From positions 5,890,001 to 5,954,000 of the forward strand of contig NC_016887.1 of NCBI RefSeq assembly GCF_000284035.1: 64,000 nt of DNA, in the 5' to 3' direction. Both the position numbers and the translations under genes were made by a program. Positions 16,718 through 25,411 of this stretch are shown in pieces. How positions within the stretch are numbered: position 1 is the stretch's first letter; each line of letters starts with the position of its first letter. The notes under the pieces are model-generated. The model did no database searches. It saw nothing but the letters and a program-made list of their open reading frames with translations, and was not told the origin of the DNA. The DNA is from Nocardia cyriacigeorgica GUH-2 (lineage in GTDB: Bacteria; Actinomycetota; Actinomycetes; Mycobacteriales; Mycobacteriaceae).

Positions 16718-18553
16718 ATGGGCCATTACAAGAGCAACGTCCGCGACCTGGAGTTCAACCTCTTCGAGGTGCTCGGCATCGGTTCGCTGCTGGACAGCGG
16801 CGCCTACGGTGACCTGGACACCGACACCGTGAAGGAAATGCTGAACGAGGTCCGGCGCCTGGCCGAGGGCCCGCTGGCCGAATCCTTCGTCGACGGCGAC
16901 CGCAACCCGCCGGTCTTCGACCCGGAGACCCACACCGTCACTCTCCCCGAGTCGTTCAAGAAGTCCTACCGCGCCCTCGAAGACGGCGAGTGGGCCAAGG
17001 TCCCGGTCCGCGAAGAGCTCGGTGGCCTCGGCGCCCCCAGCGTCGTCGGCTGGGCCCTCGGCGAGATGATCCTCGGCGCCAACCCGCCCGCGCAGATGTA
17101 CGCCGCCGGCGCCGGTTTCGCGCAGGTGTTCTACAACAACGGCACCGATGAGCAGAAGAAGTGGGCCCAGATCATCGCCGAGCGCAACTGGGGCGCCACC
17201 ATGGTGCTGACCGAGCCCGACGCGGGCTCCGACGTCGGCGCCGGCCGCACCAAGGCCATCAAGCAGGAGGACGGCTCCTGGCACATCGAGGGCGTCAAGC
17301 GCTTCATCACCTCCGGTGATTCCGACGACCTGTTCGAAAACATCATGCACCTTGTGCTGGCCCGCCCCGAGGGCGCCGGCCCGGGCACCAAGGGCCTGTC
17401 GCTGTTCTACGTCCCGAAGTGGCACTTCGACTTCGAGACCCAGACCAAGGGCGACCGCAACGGCGTGTTCGTCACCAACGTCGAGCACAAGATGGGCATC
17501 AAGGTCTCGGCCACCTGTGAGGTCACCTTCGGTGGCCACGGCATCCCCGCCAAGGGCTGGCTGGTCGGCGAGGTGCACAACGGCATCGCGCAGATGTTCG
17601 ACGTCATCGAGAACGCGCGCATGATGGTCGGCACCAAGGCCATCGCGACCCTGTCGACCGGTTACCTGAACGCCCTGGCCTACGCCAAGGAGCGGGTGCA
17701 GGGTGCCGACCTGACCCAGATGACCGACAAGACCGCCCCGCGCGTCACCATCACCCACCACCCGGATGTGCGTCGCTCGCTGGCCATGCAGAAGGCCTAC
17801 GCCGAGGGCCTGCGCGCGATCTACCTCTACACCGCCGCGCACCAGAACGAGGACATCGCCGAGCTGGTCTCGGGTGCGGACAAGGACACCGCGTTCCGCG
17901 TCAACGATCTGCTGCTGCCGATCGTCAAGGGTGTCGGTTCCGAGCGCGCCTACCAGTACCTGACCGAATCGCTGCAGACCTTCGGTGGCTCCGGCTTCCT
18001 GCAGGACTACCCGATCGAGCAGTACATCCGCGACGCCAAGATCGACTCGCTCTACGAGGGCACCACCGCCATCCAAGCGCAGGACTTCTTCTTCCGCAAG
18101 ATCGCCCGCGACCGCGGTGTGGCCCTGGCGCACGTGGCCGGCCAGATCCAGAAGTTCATCGACTCCGAGGCGGGCAACGGCCGGCTGAAGGGCGAGCGCA
18201 AGCTGCTGGCCACCGCGCTCGAGGACGTACAGGCCATGGCCGCCACCCTCACCGGGCACCTGATGGGCGCCCAGGAGCAGCCGACCGAGCTGTACAAGGT
18301 CGGTCTGGGTTCGGTGCGCTTCCTGATGGCCGTGGGCGACCTGCTCATCGGCTGGCAGCTGCTGCGTCAGGCCGAGGTGGCCGGCTCCAAGCTGGACGAG
18401 GGCGCCACCGGTGCCGACGAGGCGTTCTACAAGGGCAAGGTCGGCGTCGCGCAGTTCTTCGCCCGCAACGTCCTGCCGGAGCTCACCTCCACCCGCACCG
18501 TGCTGTCGAACCTGGACAACGACATCATGGAGCTCGACGAGGCCGCCTTCTGA
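16718..18553 (+). CDS. fadE5: Acyl-CoA dehydrogenase FadE5-like
   Basis: 611 residues, the long acyl-CoA dehydrogenase type typical of mycobacterial FadE5, which oxidises medium- and long-chain acyl-CoAs with FAD in the first step of beta-oxidation. MGHYKSNVRDLEFNLFEVLG is the FadE5-type N-terminus; GATMVLTEPDAGSDVGAGR, WHIEGVKRFITSGDSDD and LQTFGGSGFLQDYPIEQYIR are the flavin and substrate segments. SLYEGTTAIQAQDFF places a glutamate at residue 447, the catalytic base position of FadE5. In M. tuberculosis fadE5 adjoins fadA2-fabG4-htdX; here it is 14 kb away but shares their operator palindrome. Two operator sites precede it and a strong hairpin follows. Confidence 0.93.
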   Translation: MGHYKSNVRDLEFNLFEVLGIGSLLDSGAYGDLDTDTVKEMLNEVRRLAEGPLAESFVDGDRNPPVFDPETHTVTLPESFKKSYRALEDGEWAKVPVREELGGLGAPSVVGWALGEMILGANPPAQMYAAGAGFAQVFYNNGTDEQKKWAQIIAERNWGATMVLTEPDAGSDVGAGRTKAIKQEDGSWHIEGVKRFITSGDSDDLFENIMHLVLARPEGAGPGTKGLSLFYVPKWHFDFETQTKGDRNGVFVTNVEHKMGIKVSATCEVTFGGHGIPAKGWLVGEVHNGIAQMFDVIENARMMVGTKAIATLSTGYLNALAYAKERVQGADLTQMTDKTAPRVTITHHPDVRRSLAMQKAYAEGLRAIYLYTAAHQNEDIAELVSGADKDTAFRVNDLLLPIVKGVGSERAYQYLTESLQTFGGSGFLQDYPIEQYIRDAKIDSLYEGTTAIQAQDFFFRKIARDRGVALAHVAGQIQKFIDSEAGNGRLKGERKLLATALEDVQAMAATLTGHLMGAQEQPTELYKVGLGSVRFLMAVGDLLIGWQLLRQAEVAGSKLDEGATGADEAFYKGKVGVAQFFARNVLPELTSTRTVLSNLDNDIMELDEAAF

Positions 18554-18584
18554 GGCAGCGCACCCGAGCGATAACAGCATGATC

Positions 18585-18614
18585 GAAGCGGCCCGGATTC
18601 GTCCGGGCCGCTTC
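18585..18614 (+). terminator. Terminator of fadE5
   Basis: Perfect 13-base arms GAAGCGGCCCGGA and TCCGGGCCGCTTC with a TTCG loop, 31 bases after the fadE5 stop. No T-tract. Confidence 0.8.
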
Positions 18615-18694
18615 GCTGTATCTGGCAGCTGCCGGTCGTCCCGGTTAAGGTTCTCTTGCGTTCGGAACAGGTGGGATCTGGCCAGGAGGAAACG

Positions 18695-19789
18695 TTGAAG
18701 CTGAACCGGTCGTTGGCCGCGCTCGCTCGCGCCGGGGCGGTGGGTGCGGTGTGTTCGATGGTTCTGGCGGGGCCCGCCATCGCGGACCCGAACAATGTCA
18801 ATCCGATTCCCGGCCTGAACGGTCAGCCGCGCGGACTGCCCGCACTGCCGGGGCCGACGCAGGCCGTCTTCCAAGTCACCGGGATGGACAGCCCGAACCG
18901 GACGCAGAACGTCAACGTGCTCGGCACCGACCTGGGCATCATGTGGGACGACGGGCGAGGCGGGATGATCACCGCCTTCGGCGACAGCGCCGGGCTCGGC
19001 GTGCCGAATCTGCTCGCGGGCAGCGTCTGGGCGTGGACCAGCAATGTGCTGTTCCGCAGCCACGACCCGAACCCGGCGGACGGCATCATGTTCGACGGCG
19101 TGGTGCCCAATCCGCTGCCCAGCCCGAAGATTCCGGGTATCGAGATCAGCCTCATCCCCACGGCGGGCATCTCCGTGGGCGGGGTGCAGTACATGTCCAT
19201 GATGTCGGTGCGGCACTGGGGTGATCACGGCAAGTGGGAGACCAATTTCGCCACTTTGGCCGTCTCCGGTGACGGCGGCCAGACCTGGGCTCAGCTGCCC
19301 ACCACCCGCCGCGCGAATGTCGACGGCTTCGAGAAGTTCCAGCAGAACGCCTTCGTCAAGAGCGGGGGCTACGTCTACAAGTACGGCACCCCGGCCGGTC
19401 GCGACCACGCCGGATACATCTCCCGGGTGAAAGAGCACGAGATCGCGAATCTCGATGCCTACGAGTACTGGGATGGCCACGGCTGGAAACCCAACGACGC
19501 CAAGGCCGCCGCGCCCATTGTCGGTGGGGTCGCCGAACTGTCGGTGCAGTGGAACGACCACCTCGGCCACTACGTCATGCTCACCACCGACCCCGCCAAC
19601 TCGGTGGTCCTGCGCACCGCGCCTGCCCCGGAAGGCCCGTGGAGCCCGCCCCGCACCCTGATCGAGGCCGCCGCCCTCCCCACCGCCTACGCGCCGATGA
19701 TCTACCCCTATCAGACCGGTAGCGACCTGTACTTCCTGCTCACCGTGCACAACCAGTACAACGTCATCCTGATGCGCACGCCGCTGTAG
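18695..19789 (+). CDS. Secreted DUF4185 protein (copy 2)
   Basis: 364 residues from a TTG at 18695 chosen because AGGAGG lies at 18684-18689, five bases before it; the signal peptide then begins LKLNRSLAALARAGAVG and ends near AGPAIA. The mature part is DUF4185: AVFQVTGMDSPNRTQNVNVL, LGIMWDDGRGGMITAFGDSA, GGVQYMSMMSVRHWGDHGKW and TGSDLYFLLTVHNQYNVILM. It aligns almost end to end with the protein at 12638-13741. Family function is unknown; both are exported and probably act on the cell surface. Confidence 0.86.
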   Translation: MKLNRSLAALARAGAVGAVCSMVLAGPAIADPNNVNPIPGLNGQPRGLPALPGPTQAVFQVTGMDSPNRTQNVNVLGTDLGIMWDDGRGGMITAFGDSAGLGVPNLLAGSVWAWTSNVLFRSHDPNPADGIMFDGVVPNPLPSPKIPGIEISLIPTAGISVGGVQYMSMMSVRHWGDHGKWETNFATLAVSGDGGQTWAQLPTTRRANVDGFEKFQQNAFVKSGGYVYKYGTPAGRDHAGYISRVKEHEIANLDAYEYWDGHGWKPNDAKAAAPIVGGVAELSVQWNDHLGHYVMLTTDPANSVVLRTAPAPEGPWSPPRTLIEAAALPTAYAPMIYPYQTGSDLYFLLTVHNQYNVILMRTPL

Positions 19790-20098
19790 TTCGCCCACCC
19801 GGGCCGGTTCATGTGCCGGCTCCCAGTCCGGGCATGGCGCTTCCGGCCGCACCCGGTCAGGTATGCCATACTCTGCCCGCGGTACCGATTGCCTTTCGCT
19901 CCAATGCATTCGAAGGGCAGGGGTAACGAATGTGCGACGACTCGGTGTAGCGATACGCCGAGGTAGGGATCGGCGCCTATCGTTTCCCTTCTCGGTAGGC
20001 AAGTTGTGCGCAATGTGGACATCCGGCGCGGCAGAGGCGTAATTCAGCACACTCTGGCGTGCCGGTTTCGTGGTTTCTGGCGGAAGCGGTGAGGGGAC
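19790..20098. other. Intergenic region before the XRE/MmyB gene
   Basis: No gene seen. It holds two weak inverted repeats: TGCCTTTCG at 19890-19898 with CGAAGGGCA at 19911-19919, and CTCGG at 19941 with CCGAG at 19958. Either could bind the downstream XRE regulator, but neither is strong evidence. Confidence 0.4.
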
Positions 20099-20833
20099 AT
20101 GATCGAACAGCGCTACACGATCGGCGAATACGTGCGCGAGCGGCGGCATTCGGTGGGAATGAGCTGCGGCGAAATGGCGGTGCGGGCACGGATTCCGCGG
20201 ACGATCGCCGAGGAGGTGGAAAGCGGTGCGCGCGAACCCAGTTCGCAAACCTTGACGCAACTGTTCGACGCCTTGCAGGTTCCGGTGTGGTTCCGCGGGC
20301 ATATCAGCACCCTGACCCGGCCGGATTACCTGCCCAGCGGGATCGGCGCCGTACCGGACACGCCCACGCCCGATGATCTGGCGGATCTGCGCAGCCTGAC
20401 CCACCCGGCGTGTTTCCAGGTATTGCCGACCTTCGATATCGTCGCCGCCAATTCCGCGTATCAGCGGTGGTTTCCCGGCGTGGAGGCCGGGACCAACGCG
20501 CTGGAATGGATGTTCCTGAATCCGGCCGCGAAGGCGGTGCTACCCGACTGGCAGGCCGAGGCGCGACTGCTGGTCAACGCGTTCCGGGTGCTGTCACCCG
20601 GGCTCGCCGACGACAAGCGGATCGCCGAGATCGCCGACCGCTGCTCCCGGACACCGGAATGGGATCAGCTGTGGGCGGCGCCGCTGCGGCCCGACGAGCT
20701 GCACCGGGATCGGGTACTGGTGCGCGATCCCGTCACGCGACGTCAGCGCGGGATGATCGCGCGCATCTACGCGCCGGAGTTCCCGATGCGGCCGTGGATG
20801 CTGTACCGGCTGGTGCCCGGCGCCGGGCGCTGA
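20099..20833 (+). CDS. XRE-family regulator with MmyB-like ligand-binding domain
   Basis: 244 residues. An N-terminal helix-turn-helix spans about residues 8-65 (IGEYVRERRHSVGMSCGEMA, IPRTIAEEVESGAREPSSQT). From about residue 95 there is an MmyB-like PAS-type ligand domain (FQVLPTFDIVAANSAYQRWF, NALEWMFLNPAAKAVLPDW, and a C-terminal RIYAPEFPMRPWMLYRLVPG). Members regulate a neighbouring, often divergent, oxidoreductase gene in response to a small ligand. Here no such partner is adjacent: the next gene is a convergent VanW protein. The target is therefore unknown. Confidence 0.87.
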   Translation: MIEQRYTIGEYVRERRHSVGMSCGEMAVRARIPRTIAEEVESGAREPSSQTLTQLFDALQVPVWFRGHISTLTRPDYLPSGIGAVPDTPTPDDLADLRSLTHPACFQVLPTFDIVAANSAYQRWFPGVEAGTNALEWMFLNPAAKAVLPDWQAEARLLVNAFRVLSPGLADDKRIAEIADRCSRTPEWDQLWAAPLRPDELHRDRVLVRDPVTRRQRGMIARIYAPEFPMRPWMLYRLVPGAGR

Positions 20834-20859
20834 TCGCCCACGCCGGGCAGCGCGGCCCG

Positions 20860-23800
20860 CTACTCACATTTGACGATCGGGATCGGATCGTATTTCACGG
20901 TCCGCGTGGTTCGCGAAATCTCTTTACCGGTCGCGATATCGGTGATCACCCGGGTGTCGCTGACGGTGAAACCGTCGGCGCCCTCGGTCGCGATGCAGCC
21001 GTCGCCCTTGGGCAACGTGATGGTCTTGGGTTTCGTGGGTTTGGTGCGCTCGCCGGTGATGGATTCCACCTCGACGGTCTTGGTGCCCCAGATCCGCACC
21101 GTCACTTCGGAATTGTTGGCGGTGGCTTCGATATAGACGCCGTTCGGTGTGTTGTTGCGGAAACTCAGATCGATGGCGCCGTCGAAGACCGTCGCTTCCC
21201 GGGCCGCCGGATACCGCGAGATGTAATAGCTGTGCTCGGTGTGGCCGGCGTCTTCCAGGCCGGCGAAATAGGCGGCGTTGTAGAGGGTGGTGGCGAACTG
21301 GCTGATCCCGCCGCCGACCGCTTTGCTCGGTCGGCCGTGATCGATGATGCCGGATTCGACATAACCCTCCGCGATGCCGCGCGGACCGGTGAACTCGTTG
21401 AGTGAGAAGGTTTCTCCGGGTTTCACCACCGCGCCGTTGACCTCGCGGGCGACGGTGCGGATATTCACCCCGGACGGTCCACTGAACCCGCTGGTGGTGA
21501 ATTCGCCCATCGGCTCGACGATGCCGAGGCCTGCGGCCGCTTCGGTGGTCAGCTTCGGCTCGACCTTCTCGTAGACCGCCGGTGCGGTGCGCTGCGGCGC
21601 GGGCGCGGCCAGCAGGGTCGCGAGCGGTTCGAGGGTCTTCGGCCAATTGATCTTGTCGCCGACCACCGACGGCACCACGGTGGGCTTGCCGCCGGCGAGG
21701 GTGAAGGTCGCGTCCTTGGGTTCGACCTCGGACTCCTTCAGCTGCGGAGCCAGCAGGTCGGTGGCGACCTTCTGGTCGATGCGCGGGGTCAGGCCGCCGT
21801 GGCCGTCGGGCGCGAAGGACACGATGGTGGCGATCTGCTCGGGCGCCAGCTGGGCTTTGCCGCCCTTGCCGTCGAAGATCACCGGCGCCGACACCGCGGG
21901 CTGCGCGATCTGCTGCAACGCCTGATCGATCGCGTCCTGTCGCACGGCGACCGGCGCGGGCGCGACCGGCACGTTCAGCTGGGTGGCCGTGATCCAGTCG
22001 TGGACGAGGACCTCGCGCGCCGCCGCAGCGTCGAGCACCCGGCCCGGGACCGGGGCGACCGCCACCGGCTGCGCGTTCTCGAAGACGATGGTGCCCTCGA
22101 CCGTCGGCCGGTCGTGCACCCGCAGGCCGTCGAGCGTGGTGTTCAGCGCCTGTTCGTCGACGGCGGTGGCAGCGTCCACGTTTTCGGTGCCGAACAGCGA
22201 GGTCAACCGGGTGACCGGGTTGAGCGGCTGCCCGCCGATCCGATCCCAGGTGCCGTCCCAGTCGACGCTCAGCCCCGCCGACCCCGGCACCAGCGTGGTC
22301 TGCACATCGCCGATCGTCACAGGCAGTTCCCGACCCGCCCGGCCGTCCAGTTCCGCGCGCAGTTTCGCATCGGCCGCGGCCTTGTCCATACCGCCGATCT
22401 CGACCCCGGCGACCACCACGCCACGCGGCACGTCGCCCGAACTCATCGCCAGATCGGCCACGTACCCGAGCAGCCCCAGGCCGAACAGCGCACCCACCGC
22501 GATCCCGATCTTGCGCGCCTTCGGCGACTGCATGATCTGCAGGAACTCCGGGCGCTTCTTCGACTCGTCCGCTTGCCGGGAAATCGGGCGCCGCTCACCC
22601 GGGGCGCGCGGAGCCGGCGGACGAAGAGACTCGTCGTCGGCCGATCCGTGCTCCGCGCGGTTCGGCGCCGAGTAGGCGAGGTGTTCCTGCGCTCCCCCGT
22701 CGTGCCCTCCGGCGGCCACGCCCTGCCCGTCCCCGGACGGCGGCGCGAACCGCAGGGTCGACTCCTGGCCGTTGTCGCGCGCGCTACTGGTGGGCGGAAC
22801 GGCACTCATGACCTCGGTCGGGGGATCCACGGGCTGCCCGGGGGCCCGGGCGCCGCTGAACCCATCAGCGGACCGACTCGTCGCACTCGCCACATCATCG
22901 GACCGACCGGGGCGACCGCGCCCGATCGGTGCATCGGCAGACGGGCCGGGGTAGCCGGCGCCGTTCGATGCCTCCATCGGCAGGCCGAGGTGAGGCACAC
23001 CATCCGGAGAATCAGCGGATGGACCGGGCCGACCGGCGGCGCTCGAAGAGCCCGCACCAGCGCCGGGTCCGCCGGCCGCCGCACCGGCGGCAGGGCCGGG
23101 ACGCCCGGGCCTGTTCCTGCCGGCGTGCTCAACGGGCAGGGCGTCGGTCTCGGCGGTTTGGTCGGCCGGACGGGAGGAGGGGACAGCCGGGGCGGGCGGG
23201 ACGGGGAGCCGCTGCGTCAGGGGTTCCTGGGGCGACGAATCCACGGGCCGCGGATCCCCCGAGTGCGGCCAAGCGTTCTCCGCCTGCGGCCGAACATCCT
23301 GCGCATGCGTCCGAGCGAACTCCGCTTGCGACCCAGCACTCTCCGGGTGCAGCCGCGGATCCTGCGAGTGGGGCCGCGCGTGATCCGGCTGGACCGGCAG
23401 GCGCTGGGTCAGGTGTTCCGGCGCCGGCTCGGAGTGGCCGGGCGCACTCGGCGACGAGGGGGCGGATGGCATGGGCAGGCGCAGGGTCGCGCGGTCCAGA
23501 GGCGAGGTCGCACGTCCGAATCCGGGATCGGGTGCGGGGCGATCGGCGGCGGGCCGATTCGCCGGGGGCATCTCGCCGGACGGTGCACCGGCAGGTCGCT
23601 CGAGATCGCGCGGACTTTGGGTGTTTAGACCGGGAGCCGCCGGTGAATCCTGGGGCTGCGGGTGCCGATGGTCACTGAGTGACTGTTGGGGCCGCTGCGG
23701 TTGCTGAGGCTCCTGCGGCGACTGAGCCGACTGCGCCTGCTCGGCCTCCCTGCGCTGCTGTTGCTGCTGGGCGCGGGCCGATTCGAGGAACTGACGGAGC

Positions 23801-23874
23801 CCGCCGGTGGTGGGCTGGGTACGGCGGGCGGGCTCGGATCTCTCGCCGCGTCCGGTGTTCGACTCGCCGGTCAC
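20860..23874 (-). CDS. VanW family protein with long disordered N-terminus
   Basis: 1004 residues from GTG 23874, chosen because GGGAGGA precedes it. About residues 1-440 are proline-, glutamine- and serine-rich low-complexity sequence with repeated Q-PHS-x-DPR / QAE-AR segments; one membrane helix follows at about 455-477 (KIGIAVGALFGLGLLGYVADL). Outside are putative peptidoglycan-binding YoaR-like repeats (VVAGVEIGGMDKAAADAKL, VEGTIVFENAQPVAVAPVPG) and a VanW domain at about 800-950 (VVKPGETFSLNEFTG, GRPSKAVGGGISQFATTLY, HSYYISRYPAAREATVF). The topology is cytoplasmic tail, single helix, then a large cell-wall-facing part. VanW sits in some vancomycin-resistance clusters, but its biochemical role is unknown and there is no van operon here. 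Confidence 0.88.
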   Translation of the reverse strand: MTGESNTGRGERSEPARRTQPTTGGLRQFLESARAQQQQQRREAEQAQSAQSPQEPQQPQRPQQSLSDHRHPQPQDSPAAPGLNTQSPRDLERPAGAPSGEMPPANRPAADRPAPDPGFGRATSPLDRATLRLPMPSAPSSPSAPGHSEPAPEHLTQRLPVQPDHARPHSQDPRLHPESAGSQAEFARTHAQDVRPQAENAWPHSGDPRPVDSSPQEPLTQRLPVPPAPAVPSSRPADQTAETDALPVEHAGRNRPGRPGPAAGAAAGGPGAGAGSSSAAGRPGPSADSPDGVPHLGLPMEASNGAGYPGPSADAPIGRGRPGRSDDVASATSRSADGFSGARAPGQPVDPPTEVMSAVPPTSSARDNGQESTLRFAPPSGDGQGVAAGGHDGGAQEHLAYSAPNRAEHGSADDESLRPPAPRAPGERRPISRQADESKKRPEFLQIMQSPKARKIGIAVGALFGLGLLGYVADLAMSSGDVPRGVVVAGVEIGGMDKAAADAKLRAELDGRAGRELPVTIGDVQTTLVPGSAGLSVDWDGTWDRIGGQPLNPVTRLTSLFGTENVDAATAVDEQALNTTLDGLRVHDRPTVEGTIVFENAQPVAVAPVPGRVLDAAAAREVLVHDWITATQLNVPVAPAPVAVRQDAIDQALQQIAQPAVSAPVIFDGKGGKAQLAPEQIATIVSFAPDGHGGLTPRIDQKVATDLLAPQLKESEVEPKDATFTLAGGKPTVVPSVVGDKINWPKTLEPLATLLAAPAPQRTAPAVYEKVEPKLTTEAAAGLGIVEPMGEFTTSGFSGPSGVNIRTVAREVNGAVVKPGETFSLNEFTGPRGIAEGYVESGIIDHGRPSKAVGGGISQFATTLYNAAYFAGLEDAGHTEHSYYISRYPAAREATVFDGAIDLSFRNNTPNGVYIEATANNSEVTVRIWGTKTVEVESITGERTKPTKPKTITLPKGDGCIATEGADGFTVSDTRVITDIATGKEISRTTRTVKYDPIPIVKCE

Positions 23875-24188
23875 GAATCGTCCTCCCCACATCGGGTTAC
23901 AAGTTCTCGCGCGGTGCGCGCGCTCGCCCAACGATAACGGTCGGGGTCGGCCACGTCAGTGCCGCACAGATCACACTGGATCGCGATCCAGCAAACCGCG
24001 GGCAAAGTTGCAGTTCGCACACCAAAAGGCTCCGTGCAGTTGCCGGGTCGGGGGTCTGGCAACTACACGGAGCCGATCTGTCTATCGGTGCCGCATTCGC
24101 CGCGTTACACCCGCCTGCCACATCAATTTCCTCCGGCGCGGGACAATCGGGCACGACCAGGGGTGACGACGAACGAGGAGATGATGGC
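23875..24188. other. Divergent promoter region with long hairpin
   Basis: No protein gene seen. The region must hold the promoters of the leftward VanW gene and the rightward 6-phosphogluconate dehydrogenase gene. It contains the 17-base-arm hairpin annotated separately. Confidence 0.6.
24028..24074. other. Long imperfect hairpin, possible small RNA or attenuator
   Basis: Arms GGCTCCGTGCAGTTGCC (24028-24044) and GGCAACTACACGGAGCC (24058-24074) pair over 17 positions with a single C-A mismatch and a 13-base G-rich loop. It lies 115 bases before the gnd start and 154 bases before the VanW start, so it is not a 3' terminator of either. It does not fold as a tRNA. A leader attenuator or a small RNA are the options. 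Confidence 0.45.
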
Positions 24189-25220
24189 ATGCAGCTGGGA
24201 ATGATCGGCCTCGGCCGGATGGGCGCCAACATCGTGCGCCGGATCGTCGCCGACGGGCACACCGCCGTCGGATATGAACGGCACGCGCCGCTCATCGACG
24301 AACTCAGCGCCGAGCTGGACGCCGCGTTCTCCGGCACCACCGATCTGGCCGAGTTCGTCTCGCGCCTGGAAACCCCGCGCGTGGTGTGGGTGATGATCCC
24401 GGCGGGCGCGACGGGCGCGGTCATCGATCAGGTCGCCGAACTGCTCGAGCCGGGCGACATCATCATCGACGGCGGCAACAGCCGCTATCACGAGGACATC
24501 CAGCGAGCCGAGCGGCTGAGCCCCAAGGGCATCCACTACGTCGATATCGGCACCTCCGGCGGGGTCTTCGGGCGCACCCGCGGCTTCTGCCTGATGATCG
24601 GCGGCGAGGCAGGCCCGGTGAAGTACCTGGATCCGCTGCTGCGTTCCATCGCGCCCGGTGTGGACGCCGCGCCGCGCACACCCGGCCGCACCGGCGAGCC
24701 CTCCCCCGCCGAGCAGGGCTATCTGCACTGCGGTCCGGCCGGTGCCGGGCATTTCGTGAAGATGGTGCACAACGGCATCGAGTACGGCGCCATGGCCGCC
24801 TACGCCGAGGGCCTCAACATCCTGCACAAGGCCGATTACGGCACCGGATACGACGGCGGCGCGCATTCGGCCGAGGAGACTCCGCTCGAGCACCCCGAGT
24901 ACTACCGCTACGACATCGACATCCCCGAGGTGACCGAGGTGTGGCGGCGCGGTTCGGTGGTCGCCTCCTGGTTGCTCGATCTGACCGCCGCCGCCCTGCA
25001 CGCCGACCCGAACCTGGACTCCTTCGGCGGCCGCGTCTCCGACTCCGGTGAGGGCCGCTGGACCATCGACGCCGCCATCGACATCGGCGTCCCGGTCCCG
25101 GTGCTCTCGGCCGCGCTGTTCCAGCGCTTCTCCTCGCGCGGTGAAGCGCACTACGCCGACAAGATGCTCTCGGCCATGCGCAAGGCCTTCGGCGGGCACA
25201 ACGAGCTGCCGCAGGAGTGA
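24189..25220 (+). CDS. gnd: 6-phosphogluconate dehydrogenase, decarboxylating (short GntZ-type)
   Basis: 343 residues, the short bacterial form. It oxidises 6-phosphogluconate to ribulose-5-phosphate and CO2 in the pentose phosphate pathway. MQLGMIGLGRMGANIVRRI is the dinucleotide-binding motif; IIDGGNSRYHEDIQRAERL, GTSGGVFGRTRGFCLMIGG and GPAGAGHFVKMVHNGIEYG (with the catalytic lysine and the histidine-asparagine pair) complete the active site. SDSGEGRWTIDAAIDIGVPV and a C-terminal FQRFSSRGEAHYADKML agree. ATG 24189 has GAGGAG nearby upstream. Cofactor preference (NAD or NADP) is not deducible. Confidence 0.93.
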   Translation: MQLGMIGLGRMGANIVRRIVADGHTAVGYERHAPLIDELSAELDAAFSGTTDLAEFVSRLETPRVVWVMIPAGATGAVIDQVAELLEPGDIIIDGGNSRYHEDIQRAERLSPKGIHYVDIGTSGGVFGRTRGFCLMIGGEAGPVKYLDPLLRSIAPGVDAAPRTPGRTGEPSPAEQGYLHCGPAGAGHFVKMVHNGIEYGAMAAYAEGLNILHKADYGTGYDGGAHSAEETPLEHPEYYRYDIDIPEVTEVWRRGSVVASWLLDLTAAALHADPNLDSFGGRVSDSGEGRWTIDAAIDIGVPVPVLSAALFQRFSSRGEAHYADKMLSAMRKAFGGHNELPQE

Positions 25221-25411
25221 GAACCGCAACCACTTCCGCGACTTGCGCGTCGGCGGTCCGCCCGCGGGTAACCGGGTTATATTCGGCGCGACCGGCCGGC
25301 CGGGTGATCAGGATCATCCGCGGTTGCGCGTGCGGATCGACGCCGCCCGGGTGTCGACTCTGAGTACCGAACGACCGCCGTGCCACGGCGGGAGGCTAGG
25401 AGGCTGGTTCT

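Noticed and set aside
16643..20404. A very long open frame on the minus strand across fadE5 and DUF4185 copy 2
   Set aside because: It is antisense to well-supported genes, composed of H/V/G-rich repeats such as GEVGLPL and lacks any domain; high GC makes such shadow frames common.
21799..23628. Long forward frame opposite the VanW gene
   Set aside because: Arginine- and glycine-rich throughout with no recognisable motif, whereas the minus frame gives a complete VanW protein.
20860..23874. Vancomycin-resistance gene cluster because of VanW
   Set aside because: No vanH, vanA, vanX, vanR or vanS-like neighbours; VanW alone is common in actinobacteria.
24028..24074. tRNA-like reading of the long hairpin
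   Set aside because: It has a single long stem and loop, no anticodon, D or T arms.
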